In this document: positions 44,524 to 58,957 of the stretch, in pieces | Numbering within the stretch: position 1 is the stretch's first letter | How the letters are laid out: each line of letters starts with the position of its first letter | Source: DATKHR01 sp036557365 | Lineage (GTDB): Bacteria > Acidobacteriota > Vicinamibacteria > Vicinamibacterales > CAVVIG01 | DNA length: 64,000 bases | Direction: 5' to 3' | Assembly: GCA_036557365.1 (NCBI GenBank) | Contig: DATBHR010000101.1 | Span: forward strand, 124,001 to 188,000 | The notes under the pieces: generated by a model | Told to the model about the DNA's origin: nothing | The model's database searches: none | The model's input: only the letters and a program-made list of their open reading frames with translations | Position numbers and translations under genes: made by a program

Positions 44524-44808
44524 TCAGAAATTCGCTTTCCGATGCTTCAGCTCGTGCTCCGCGGCGATCCAGTCCTCAAAATCGGCGCCATCCTTTCCGC
44601 CGCGGTCGAGATAGCGGTGGTACGCGCGCAGGCGAATGTCTTCCTGGCTCGGTTCAGACGACATCGACTCGGAGCGTGCGGCCTGATCGGCGACGTCGCC
44701 GGGCTCTGGAATATTCGGCAGCTCGTCGGTTGTGAAACGCGATTTCGACGGTGCGTCGTTCTGTTCGGTTCGAGCGGAGCTCTTGCGTGAGGTGTTGCGC
44801 TTTGCCAT
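44524..44808 (-). CDS. DUF2934 protein
   Basis: A 94-residue protein whose C-terminus EDIRLRAYHRYLDRGGKDGADFEDWIAAEHEL is the DUF2934 signature (IRxRAYxlyexrG-pgd-xxDWxxAExEL). The N-terminal 50 residues are Ser/Pro/Glu-rich and likely disordered. The function of DUF2934 is not known; it often occurs near stress or glycogen genes, as here between TreS and Ku. The gap to TreS is 29 bases. Confidence 0.85.
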   Translation of the reverse strand: MAKRNTSRKSSARTEQNDAPSKSRFTTDELPNIPEPGDVADQAARSESMSSEPSQEDIRLRAYHRYLDRGGKDGADFEDWIAAEHELKHRKANF

Positions 44809-44837
44809 GAATTATTTCTCCGAGGGTGACGAACGAA

Positions 44838-48323
<3,486 letters not shown>

Positions 48324-50234
48324 CGGTAGTCGGTGTCGTCGAGCAGGTCGCGAACGGTGTAGGCCGCTTCGTCCACCGGTGTATCGACGAAGCCGTGCTG
48401 CGTGTGATGCGGATCGAGATTGACGATGGTCATGACGCGGTCGCGCCCATCGGGTGATGTCTTACTGTACGCGATGATCGCGTCGTTGTCGGTGGCATGG
48501 AAGCGGAGCGTGCGATCGATCTGGAGCGCGCGGTGCGTCCGCCGCGCCTGGTTCACGCGTGCAACCAGCTCGACGATGCCCGAGCCAGCCGCCCACGCGC
48601 GCGGCCGGAACTGATACTTCTCCGAGTCGAGATACTCCTCGGACCCAGGCCCCACGGCTTGTGCTTCGCACAGCTCGAAGCCGCTGTAGATGCCGTAATT
48701 CGCGCCAAGCGTCGCCGCCAGAAGGAGGCGCGCCGCAAACGCCGGACGTCCGCCCTGCTGCAGATACTCGGTGAGGATGTCGGGCGTGTTGGCGAACAGG
48801 TTCGGCCGCAGGTATTCGGCGGCCTCTGACTGCGTCAGCTCCGTGAAGTACTCGGTCAGCTCGGCCTTCGTGTTCCGCCACGTGAAATAGGTGTACGACT
48901 GGCTGAAGCCGGCTTTTGCGAGATAACGCATGACCGCCGGCCGCGTGAACGCTTCAGACAGGAAGACGACGTCCGGAAATTCCGCGCGGATCGACGCGAT
49001 GAACCACTCCCAGAAGCCGAACGTCTTCGTGTGCGGGTTGTCCACGCGGAAGATGCGGATGCCGCGATCGATCCACGCCCGCGTGACGTCGAGCAGCGCG
49101 TGCCACAGGCCGTCGCGGTCCTCGCTCTCGAAGTCGAGCGGGTAGATGTCCTGGTACTTCTTCGGCGGATTCTCGGCGTACTTGATCGTCCCGTCCGGCC
49201 GATGACGGAACCATTCCGGGTGCTCGGTCACCCATGGATGATCCGGCGAGCACTGCCAGGCGAGGTCGAGCGCGACCTCGAGCCCGAGGCGCGCAGCTTC
49301 TGCGCGGAAAGCGAGAAAGTCGTCCAGCGTTCCCAGACCCGGTTCGATGGCCGTGTGTCCGCCCTCGTGCGAACCGATCGCCCACGGACTGCCGGGATCG
49401 TTCGGGCCGGCAGTGGGTGTGTTGTTGGGACCCTTGCGATACCGGCGGCCGATCGGATGGATCGGCGGCATGTAGATCACGTCGAAACCAAGATCGGCGA
49501 TGCGTGAGAGGCTCGCAGCCGCTTCGCGGAATGTGCCACTCCGGCTGGCGTCGCCGCCGGCCGATCGCGGGAACATCTCGTACCACGATCCGAACCGTGC
49601 GCGATCGCGATCGACCCACACGGTCAACACCGGCGACATGGTCGCTCGCGATCGATCCGCGCGCAGGATCATCTCGACCCGCAGGCGTTCGTCCATCGCC
49701 AGCGCGACGCGATCGGCGATCGCGCCGCGGTCGGACAGCGCGTCGGCGCGGCGACGCAGCCAGTCGCGCGAAGCATCCGGCGCGGTTCCGCGCTCGGCAG
49801 CCTCGACAACGAGCAGCGATCCTTCGAGCAGGTCCACGCTCGATTCCTGTCCGAACGCCGCCTTCTTCTGCAGTTCGTGACGCCACGACAGGAATCGATC
49901 GACCCATGCGACGACGCAGTATTCGTGGACACCGACGTCGGGGACGTCGAACATGCCAGCCCATTCGTCGCGACCGGGCGCGACCAGTTCCATGGCGACT
50001 TCGCACCACGCCGAGCGCTCGTCGCCGGACGTTGGCCGCCGATGCCGAAGGCGTGCCTGAACGACATCGTGCCCGTCGGCGAAGATGTCAGCGGTCACGG
50101 TCACCACGTCGCCGACGGTTCGCTTCACGGGGAAGCGTCCGCCATCGATGCTCGGGCGCACGCGCTCGACGATCGTCCGCCGCGTCAGCGCATCGGGCAA
50201 TCGCGACGGCTCCCGGCCGACCGGTGACCGTCGG

Positions 50235-52460
<2,226 letters not shown>

Positions 52461-52518
52461 GCGGTGTGCCAGTTCGAATTCATTGCCGCCGGATCAGGAG
52501 TCGTGTAGGCTTCGCCGC

Positions 52519-53040
52519 ATGCCAGCTCTGCTTTTGATTCCTGCCCTCATCGGTCTGCAAGCCGCCGCGTCGGCCGCTTCGCAAGCGCCGCCTGCGCCAT
52601 CGTCGGCGACGACGTCGAGCGTCTACATTTCCGCGGCGGAGATCGACGCGACGTTGAAGCAATCAATCGCGAACAACGTCGTCGATCAGCCGGTGAAGGC
52701 GATGGACATCACGACGCCGTCGGGCCATCGCGCGTCGCTGGCGCTGCTGCGGCGCACCAAGGAAGAGACGACCGCGCTCATTCACGATCGTGTGACGGAG
52801 ATTTACCAGATTGTGGAAGGCGCTGGCACCATCGTGACCGGCGGCCGGTTGAGCGAGGCGAAACCCACGGACCTGACGAGGCTCAACGCCGGGCCGAGTC
52901 AGACCGGTGTGCATGAGGGCGGCGACAGCCGTCGTGTGGGTCCCAGGGACGTCATCATCATTCCAGCCGGCACGCCTCATCGTTTCAGCGCTCTCGACGG
53001 GCCGATCACATATCTCGTCTACAGATTCGAGCCGAAGTAA
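52519..53040 (+). CDS. Secreted cupin-domain protein
   Basis: A 173-residue protein with a signal peptide (PALLLIPALIGLQAAASAAS). The cupin core is visible as TALIHDRVTEIYQIVEGAGTIVTGG (motif 1) and DVIIIPAGTPHRFSALDGPITYLVYRF (motif 2). Metal ligands are His/Glu of motif 1 and His in PHRF. Substrate unknown. Start ATG 52519 was chosen for the signal; the upstream frame is shadow. It stands between glgX and a repeat region. Confidence 0.82.
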   Translation: MPALLLIPALIGLQAAASAASQAPPAPSSATTSSVYISAAEIDATLKQSIANNVVDQPVKAMDITTPSGHRASLALLRRTKEETTALIHDRVTEIYQIVEGAGTIVTGGRLSEAKPTDLTRLNAGPSQTGVHEGGDSRRVGPRDVIIIPAGTPHRFSALDGPITYLVYRFEPK

Positions 53041-53045
53041 AAACA

Positions 53046-53212
53046 GGGTGCACCGGTGCATGGGTACACAGGTACATGGGTGCGGTACTTGGGTACTCAG
53101 GTGCTCGGGTACTCAGGGACGGTGCACCGTGCACCTCGCGTCGCACCTGTGAACCGTACACTTGTGCACTCGGCTCGCACCTGTGAACCGAGTACGGTGC
53201 ACCGGTGCACCT
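53046..53212. repeat. GGTGCACC palindromes and head-to-head GGGTAC repeats
   Basis: Left part: degenerate GGGTACNCAGG units on the plus strand. Right part: CACCTGTGAACCG units pointing the other way, with a 16-base direct repeat (TCGCACCTGTGAACCG) at 53141 and 53175. Both ends carry GGTGCACCGGTGCA(C), a perfect palindrome. The whole element could fold back on itself. No gene is seen in it. Confidence 0.8.
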
Positions 53213-53249
53213 GCGCTTTGACAGATCCTTTCACGACTAAAATGTATTT

Positions 53250-53963
53250 GTGGAACCTGTAGATCTCGTCGAGCGGCGGCAGCGGTACATCCAGCGGCAG
53301 ATTGCGCTCGACAAGAGCGCGGTGGACGTCCAGTTCGTCGGACAACCGCCGCAGGGCAGCGGTCCCGTCAACCGTCACGGGATGCCGAAGCTTCCCGTTG
53401 GTCAGCACCCGGTGAAGAACTGGCCGGTGCTCGACCTCGGTGAGCAGCCGCAGGTTTCGCTGAAGGAGTGGAAGCTCGAGATCGGCGGTCTTGTCGAGCA
53501 TCCGGTCACGCTGCGCTGGGAGGACTTTCTTGCGCTCCCGCAGGTCGACGATGTGAGCGACTTCCACTGCGTGACGACCTGGAGCAGGTACGACAATCGA
53601 TGGCGCGGCGTTCGATTCCGGACGATCGCGGAGCTGGCCGTCCCGCTCGAGTCCGCGAAATACGTCCTCTGCACCGGCTACGACTTCATGCCGGGAAGCT
53701 ACATCCCTTACACGACGAACCTTCCGCTCGCGCGCGCGGTGGACGAAGACGTGCTGCTGGTGCACACGTGGGAAGGCGAACCGCTGCCGGTCGAACACGG
53801 TGGGCCCGTCAGGATGATCACGCCGAAGCTGTACGCGTGGAAGGGCACGAAGTGGATTCGCAAGATCGAGTTCCTTGCGAACGACAAGAAGGGTTTCTGG
53901 GAGATCCGCGGCTACTCGAACAGCGCCGAGCCGTGGTTCAACGACCGCTATTCGACTGAATAG
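53250..53963 (+). CDS. Sulfite-oxidase-like molybdopterin protein (MsrP catalytic type)
   Basis: A 237-residue protein of the sulfite oxidase fold. Cys107 in SDFHCVTTWSRYD is the conserved Mo ligand; LEIGGLVEHPVTLRWEDFLALP and the LYAWKGTKWIRKIEFL ending are family marks shared with MsrP (YedY). MsrP repairs oxidised methionines. Here there is no Tat signal, so the protein may be cytoplasmic or exported by a partner; no MsrQ gene is adjacent. The start is GTG at 53250 with no strong RBS. Confidence 0.85.
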   Translation: MEPVDLVERRQRYIQRQIALDKSAVDVQFVGQPPQGSGPVNRHGMPKLPVGQHPVKNWPVLDLGEQPQVSLKEWKLEIGGLVEHPVTLRWEDFLALPQVDDVSDFHCVTTWSRYDNRWRGVRFRTIAELAVPLESAKYVLCTGYDFMPGSYIPYTTNLPLARAVDEDVLLVHTWEGEPLPVEHGGPVRMITPKLYAWKGTKWIRKIEFLANDKKGFWEIRGYSNSAEPWFNDRYSTE

Positions 53964-53986
53964 TCGGCGAAACCAGGAAACGTGGC

Positions 53987-56464
53987 CTAGTTCTCCACCT
54001 CTCCGTTCGCGTCCTCTGAAGACTTCGGCGCGACGAACTCGTGCGGCACGAAGGCGGTGGACGTCGTGTGGAGGGAGGCGGCGAGCGGGTGCCGCCGGCT
54101 CGCCTTTTCGCGATACATGCGATGGTCCGCCTGCGTGAGCAGCGCCTCGTACGTCGTGCCGTCGTGCGGGAAGACCGATGCGCCGGCGCTGGCGGCGAGC
54201 GGAAGGAACTTACCGGTCCGCACTTCGAGCTGGATGTCGCCGACGAGCGTCTGCAGCTCGCGACGCTTCTCCTCGGCAATTTCCGGCGAGCAGTCCGTCA
54301 GCACGATGATGAACTCGTCGCCCGCGTAGCGCACGCACAGGTCGTACGGCCTCAGCGCCTTCTGCAGCGCGGTGGACACCTCGCGCAGCGCATGGTCGCC
54401 GACGCCGTGTCCGTAGGTGTCGTTGATCGTCTTGAAGCCGTCGACGTCCATCACGATGAGGGCCACCTCGGTGTGATGGCGCTCCGCGCGTGCCAGCTCG
54501 CGCGAGAGGTGGACGAACATCGATCGCCGGTTCGGCAGGCCGGTGAGCGGATCCGTCAGCGAATCCTCCTGCGTCTGCTCGAAGACGATCGAATTGTGAA
54601 TCACCGGCCCGGCCTGCTCCGCGATGCGTTCGAGCAGGCGACGGTGATCTTCGCCGTAGTGATCGGGCTCGACGTGATAGAGCGCGAGGCAGCCGATGAA
54701 GGTGTCGTTGAAGTGCAGCGGGCAGATGATCGCCGACTTCAGCGACGTGTCGATCGAGATGCCGGCGGCCGAGAAGGTGACCCGCGGGTCTCCGTTGATC
54801 AGCATCCGCCGGTTGTTCGCCACCCATCCCGACAGGCCGCTGCCGGCCTTGAGTGTGGAGTTCAGCAGGCGAGGCGCGTCAACGCCAGCGGCGAACCGGC
54901 ATTTCAGCGTGTCGGTGTCGGCGTGATGCAGGAACAACGAGCAGCCCGACCACGGCACGAGCTTGGCGAGCTTGGAGGAGATGAGCGCCATCGTGTCGGA
55001 AACGCCGAGGCTCGTGCCCATCGACTGCGCAATCTCGTACAGCGCATAGATCTCGCGGTGCGCGAGCGCGATGTTTTCGAACGCGCGATTGCCCGATGAC
55101 GGAACGCCGGCGGGCGTCGCGCCAACCTGTTCGTGAACGGGGGACGCCGGCCGCTGGTTCATTTCCTCCTCGCCGAACTCCGCGGCGAGCGCCGGCAGCA
55201 GGTCGATGAACACGGGAACGAGTTGCGGATCCAGCGCGCGGCCCGCTTCGTGGCGGAGCAGGCTGACGGCGCCTTCGCTGCTCAACGCTTTGTGATACGG
55301 CCGTTCGGTCGTGATCGCGTCGTAGTAATCCACGATCGTGAGGATGCGCGCGCCGATCGGGATGTCCTCGCCCCTGAGGCCCTGGGGGTAGCCGCGGCCG
55401 TCCCACCGCTCGTGATGGCTGAGGATGAGCGGCGCCACCGGATAGGGGAATGGCACGGCCGCGATGATTTCGGCGCCGACCTGCGGGTGGATACGAATCT
55501 TCTGGAACTCTTCCTGCGTCAGCGGTCCGGGCTTCGACAGGATGTGCTCGGGCACCGCCAGCTTGCCGATGTCGTGCAGGAGCGCCGCGGTCTTGATGCC
55601 CTGGATGGCGTCTTCGGTCAGGCCCGCGGCGCGCGCCAGGCCGACGGCGTACAGCTGCACGCGACGGATGTGCATCTGCGTCATCGCGTCCTTCGCGTCG
55701 ATGGCGCGGGCGAGCGCTTCGATCGTCGCCAGGTGGAGGTCAGAGGTCTGCTGCACGTGCCGCTGCTCGTCCTCGACGCGTCCCATGTAGACCTTGTAGG
55801 TCCGATAGGTGAGGTACAGCGGCGCGAACGTGAACGGCGCGATCCAGTAACCGGCCTGCGCAACCAGCATCGAGGCGAGCGCCGCGGTGCCGGCGCCGAT
55901 GAAATAGCTCGGCGCGCTCCACAGGAAGTTGTTGTGCCACGTCTTGATGATGGGCTGACGCGTCGAGAGCGCGATCGCTGCCGCAACCAGCGACGTGTTC
56001 AGCAGGAAGTACACCGTTGCAGCAGCGACGAGCGGGCCCGGCAGCGCCGACAACGGCATGGGCTCAGGGCCGCCTCCCAGCCAGCGGAACGCGAATCCGG
56101 CCGCCTGCACGGTAATCGCCAGCGACGCCACGCTGAAAAGCGTGCGATACGTCGGGTTGTCTTCCTTCGTGTTGAGATGACACTGGCTGATCGCGCCGCC
56201 GGCGGCGACCAGCATCGTGTCGTTCGGTCCGAGGAGCAGCAGCGACGCGAAGTTCACGGCGTACGAAACCGACAGCGTCGATCCGCCGGTGTTGATCGGC
56301 AGATAGACCTTCAGCGCCGCCGTAACCGGGGCGAGCAGAAGAAGCGCCGCGAACAGGAACGGTTCCTTGAACGTCAGGAGCGGCAGGCTGGCCGCCAGCA
56401 CCACGGCGCCGAAGGCGATGACCAGCGTGACGTAGATTTGCGCGGGACGAGGCAGCTGGTCCAT
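53987..56464 (-). CDS. Membrane HD-GYP / GAF / GGDEF-type c-di-GMP protein
   Basis: An 825-residue protein. N-terminal residues 1-230 hold several TM helices (MASE-like). Then HD-GYP phosphodiesterase with His297-Asp298 (HDIGK) and GYP at 358-360, a GAF domain (about 480-640), and a C-terminal cyclase-type domain with AGDEF at 714-718, preceded by an intact RxxD I-site (RPYD, 5 residues before). AGDEF variants are often active. It could both make and degrade c-di-GMP. ATG 56464 overlaps the GNAT stop by one base, so they are an operon. Confidence 0.92.
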   Translation of the reverse strand: MDQLPRPAQIYVTLVIAFGAVVLAASLPLLTFKEPFLFAALLLLAPVTAALKVYLPINTGGSTLSVSYAVNFASLLLLGPNDTMLVAAGGAISQCHLNTKEDNPTYRTLFSVASLAITVQAAGFAFRWLGGGPEPMPLSALPGPLVAAATVYFLLNTSLVAAAIALSTRQPIIKTWHNNFLWSAPSYFIGAGTAALASMLVAQAGYWIAPFTFAPLYLTYRTYKVYMGRVEDEQRHVQQTSDLHLATIEALARAIDAKDAMTQMHIRRVQLYAVGLARAAGLTEDAIQGIKTAALLHDIGKLAVPEHILSKPGPLTQEEFQKIRIHPQVGAEIIAAVPFPYPVAPLILSHHERWDGRGYPQGLRGEDIPIGARILTIVDYYDAITTERPYHKALSSEGAVSLLRHEAGRALDPQLVPVFIDLLPALAAEFGEEEMNQRPASPVHEQVGATPAGVPSSGNRAFENIALAHREIYALYEIAQSMGTSLGVSDTMALISSKLAKLVPWSGCSLFLHHADTDTLKCRFAAGVDAPRLLNSTLKAGSGLSGWVANNRRMLINGDPRVTFSAAGISIDTSLKSAIICPLHFNDTFIGCLALYHVEPDHYGEDHRRLLERIAEQAGPVIHNSIVFEQTQEDSLTDPLTGLPNRRSMFVHLSRELARAERHHTEVALIVMDVDGFKTINDTYGHGVGDHALREVSTALQKALRPYDLCVRYAGDEFIIVLTDCSPEIAEEKRRELQTLVGDIQLEVRTGKFLPLAASAGASVFPHDGTTYEALLTQADHRMYREKASRRHPLAASLHTTSTAFVPHEFVAPKSSEDANGEVEN

Positions 56465-57069
56465 CAGTGCACCCGACTCGCGGCCGAGACCCAGTGCTGG
56501 CCCCAGTCGTCCCTCAGCACGGACCAGAGAACCTGATCCAGGTATTCGTCGTGACGCCGCGCCGATCGGCGCAGGATGCCTTCCTGCACCGCACCCAGCT
56601 TCCGCAGCGCGCCGTTCGCGCGTCCGCTCTGGAGCAGCGCGCGCGCCTCGAGGCGGTGAGCGCCGACCGTGCCGAACGCGAGCGATCCCGCCAGTCGCGC
56701 GACTTCGAGAAACACGCCCGTGCCTCTGACCGACGGATCCAGCGTGCACTCCCACTCCGCCGCTTCGAATGCAGGATCGAGCTGCCTGACCTGCAGCAGA
56801 CCGACGACGTTCTGCGACGTGGCGAGCGTGACGATGTAGGTGAACGCGCGGCCGGCGGCGCGCTCCAGCGGCGCCGCTTCGATGAACTGCTGGACCCCGT
56901 AGGCCGTGACCGGCTCGTCGACCCCGAATCGCGTCGCATCCGGCAGCGACAGGACCGAGAGCACCGCCGCGACGTCCGCATGGTCCGGCTCACGCAGCAA
57001 TACCTGCGCGCCAGCCAGGACCGGGAGGCTGTCTCGCCACGAACCGACCATTGGCGTGGGATCGTTCAA
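56464..57069 (-). CDS. GNAT family acetyltransferase (RimJ/RimL-like)
   Basis: A 201-residue GNAT enzyme. AQVLLREPDHADVAAVLSVL opens the RimJ/RimL-type fold, with VGLLQVRQLDPAFEAAEWECTLDPSVRGTGVFLEVARLAGSLAFGTVGAHRLEARALLQSGRANGALRKLGAVQEGILRRS giving the acetyl-CoA loop (RGTG) and the typical NxxxxxxLxxLGxxxEG. It is a family close to amino-acid or peptide N-acetylation. Its stop overlaps the HD-GYP start. Confidence 0.85.
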   Translation of the reverse strand: MNDPTPMVGSWRDSLPVLAGAQVLLREPDHADVAAVLSVLSLPDATRFGVDEPVTAYGVQQFIEAAPLERAAGRAFTYIVTLATSQNVVGLLQVRQLDPAFEAAEWECTLDPSVRGTGVFLEVARLAGSLAFGTVGAHRLEARALLQSGRANGALRKLGAVQEGILRRSARRHDEYLDQVLWSVLRDDWGQHWVSAASRVH

Positions 57070-57310
57070 GGCTTATCCAGTTCCTGCTGAGCAACAGTGA
57101 TTCCAAGCTGGACAGTGCGAAGTAAGTTACTGCGACTGTGCGTGTTACTGGCTCAGTGCACAGGCCGTCACAGGCCGCTGGATGTGCGTTTGAAGGACAA
57201 GAAAGTCCAGGATGTCAGTCACCGGGGTGACTAGGTGTTGCGCCCACAGGGGTTGCACGCTAAGTGCGTTGTTTGAGCACAGTTGTGCCGTTTAGGAGCA
57301 CCTCGGGAAC

Positions 57311-58486
57311 GTGTATAACTGTGCCGTGGACGGCCACGACGGGCAGCCTCCGGCCGGCGGGACAGGGCGCGTGCCGTCGGCCGATTCCCTTCCGCGCGCA
57401 ATTACCGATCTCTTCGAGACGCTGACCGACCCGGCGCGCGAACGCGTCGCCGACGCGACCGCCGATTCGCTGGAAACGCCGGCGACAAGCGGCGACTTAC
57501 ACGCACGAGAGCCTGAACCGTACCTGGCGTTCTATGGCCTCGCAGAACCGGCGTTCGCGTCGTCCAGCGATCCGCGATTCTTCTGTCGCGGGCCGATGCA
57601 CGATGGCGCGAGCCAGAGGCTCCTGAGCGCGATTGGCCGCCACGAAGACGTCGTCGTTCTCACCGGCGCAGCCGGGACCGGAAAGACAACGCTCTGCCGA
57701 ACCGTCCTCGAGGAACTCGATCGGCGCACGCTGACGTCGTTCGTCGCCGACCCGTCGGTGTCGGCGATGGCGTTGCTCAAGCAGATTCTGTCGGACTTCG
57801 GCGTCCTCTCGCGCGGCGACCGCGTGCACGGGCCGGTCGCCAGCGAGCAGGACCTGATGACGACGCTCCAGTCATTCGCGGAATCGCTCGCCCCGCTCGG
57901 TGCCAGCGCGCTCATCGTCATCGACAACGCGCACAACCTGACGGATGACGCCCTCGATCAGCTTGGCGGATTGGCGGAATCGGCGAAAGCCTCACGTCCG
58001 CTGCAGCTGATTCTCGTCGGCGAACCTTCACTCGACGACAGCCTGCGGCGGCCGGAACATCAACGCCTCCAGCGGCGTGCGACCGTCCAAGTCCGCCTCG
58101 ACGCGCTGCCGCCGAACGAGTTGTCGGACTACATCGTTCATCGACTGGGAATCGCGGGTTGCTCACGAGCGGTTTTCGATCGCTCGGCTGTCAGCCGGAT
58201 CCACGAGCTGTCGCACGGCAACCCGCGTGCGGCAAACCGGATCTGCGATCGCGCACTCGTTAGAGGATTTGAGATTTCGGCGGAGCACGTGACCACGGCG
58301 CTCGTCGACATCGCGGCCGAAGATCTCGGTCTGATTCCGGTGAAAGGCGGGACGTCGCCCGCCGTTCATCGTCTACTGACCGTCGCGGCACTCGCGGTGT
58401 GCGCGATCGCTGGTGCCCTGGTCGCGGGGTGGATTTTCCGCGACACGGTCGCGCGGCTGCTCGCCAGCTGGCACCTCGCGCCGTGA
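57311..58486 (+). CDS. ExeA/GspA-like AAA ATPase with C-terminal TM
   Basis: A 391-residue ATPase. Walker A is GAAGTGKTT (119-127), Walker B ALIVIDNAHNL, sensor VGEPSLDDSL, and the C-terminal NPRAANRICDRAL fits the ExeA/GspA group. The first 70 residues are low-complexity. One TM helix lies at about 368-388. ExeA-like proteins help place secretion machinery or pili in the cell wall, and relatives serve exopolysaccharide or transposition systems. The start is GTG at 57311; a GTG at 57326 is an option. Confidence 0.8.
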   Translation: MYNCAVDGHDGQPPAGGTGRVPSADSLPRAITDLFETLTDPARERVADATADSLETPATSGDLHAREPEPYLAFYGLAEPAFASSSDPRFFCRGPMHDGASQRLLSAIGRHEDVVVLTGAAGTGKTTLCRTVLEELDRRTLTSFVADPSVSAMALLKQILSDFGVLSRGDRVHGPVASEQDLMTTLQSFAESLAPLGASALIVIDNAHNLTDDALDQLGGLAESAKASRPLQLILVGEPSLDDSLRRPEHQRLQRRATVQVRLDALPPNELSDYIVHRLGIAGCSRAVFDRSAVSRIHELSHGNPRAANRICDRALVRGFEISAEHVTTALVDIAAEDLGLIPVKGGTSPAVHRLLTVAALAVCAIAGALVAGWIFRDTVARLLASWHLAP

Positions 58487-58500
58487 CCTGCGTCGCCGTT

Positions 58501-58731
58501 CTATCGCCGTGCGCGCGCGTCGTACGGGTCGGCTTGCGCTTCGGGCTGGCCGGGGGCGGGATTTCCGCGTCGACCAGGATGGACATCGCCGGCGCCGATG
58601 GGTGAGTGCGGACCGAGTTGAGCCTTTCCGCGGCGAATTTCCTTGTAGAGATACGGAATCCACAGACCCGCCATCAACGCCACGGCGATGATGAGCGCAA
58701 TCGTCAACCCCGCACTGTTCAGTACGGACAT
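58501..58731 (-). CDS. Small membrane protein
   Basis: A 76-residue protein starting MSVLNSAGLTIALIIAVALM, with one TM helix to about residue 24 (GLWIPYL) then YKEIRRGKAQLG and a Pro/Gly/Arg-rich tail. Function unknown. It converges with the ExeA-like gene. The upstream Met at 58764 seems less likely. Confidence 0.6.
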   Translation of the reverse strand: MSVLNSAGLTIALIIAVALMAGLWIPYLYKEIRRGKAQLGPHSPIGAGDVHPGRRGNPAPGQPEAQADPYDARARR

Positions 58732-58853
58732 AAACAGCCTCCCCGAGCTTCGAACGCAACGCACGTGCCTTCGATACGGCCGCGTTCGAAACTGCTCGGG
58801 GGCGACGGCTGAGCCGAGCGCCGCTGCTCAGCGATGGAGATGATTCTGGATGG

Positions 58854-58926
58854 GGTGGGCGACGGGGATCGAACCCGCGACCTCTTGAGCCACAGTCAAG
58901 CGTTCTACCACTGAACTACGCCCACC
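58854..58926 (-). tRNA. tRNA-His (anticodon GTG)
   Basis: A cloverleaf with the extra 5' G typical of tRNA-His: acceptor GTGGGCG/CGCCCAC plus G-1 opposite C73, D-arm AGTTCAGTGG, anticodon stem CTTGA/TCAAG with loop CTGTGGC (anticodon GTG), T-arm GGGTTCGATCCCC. CCA not encoded. Confidence 0.95.
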
Positions 58927-58957
58927 ATTCGTCTGGCGCAGAATTCCCAGTGTAGCA

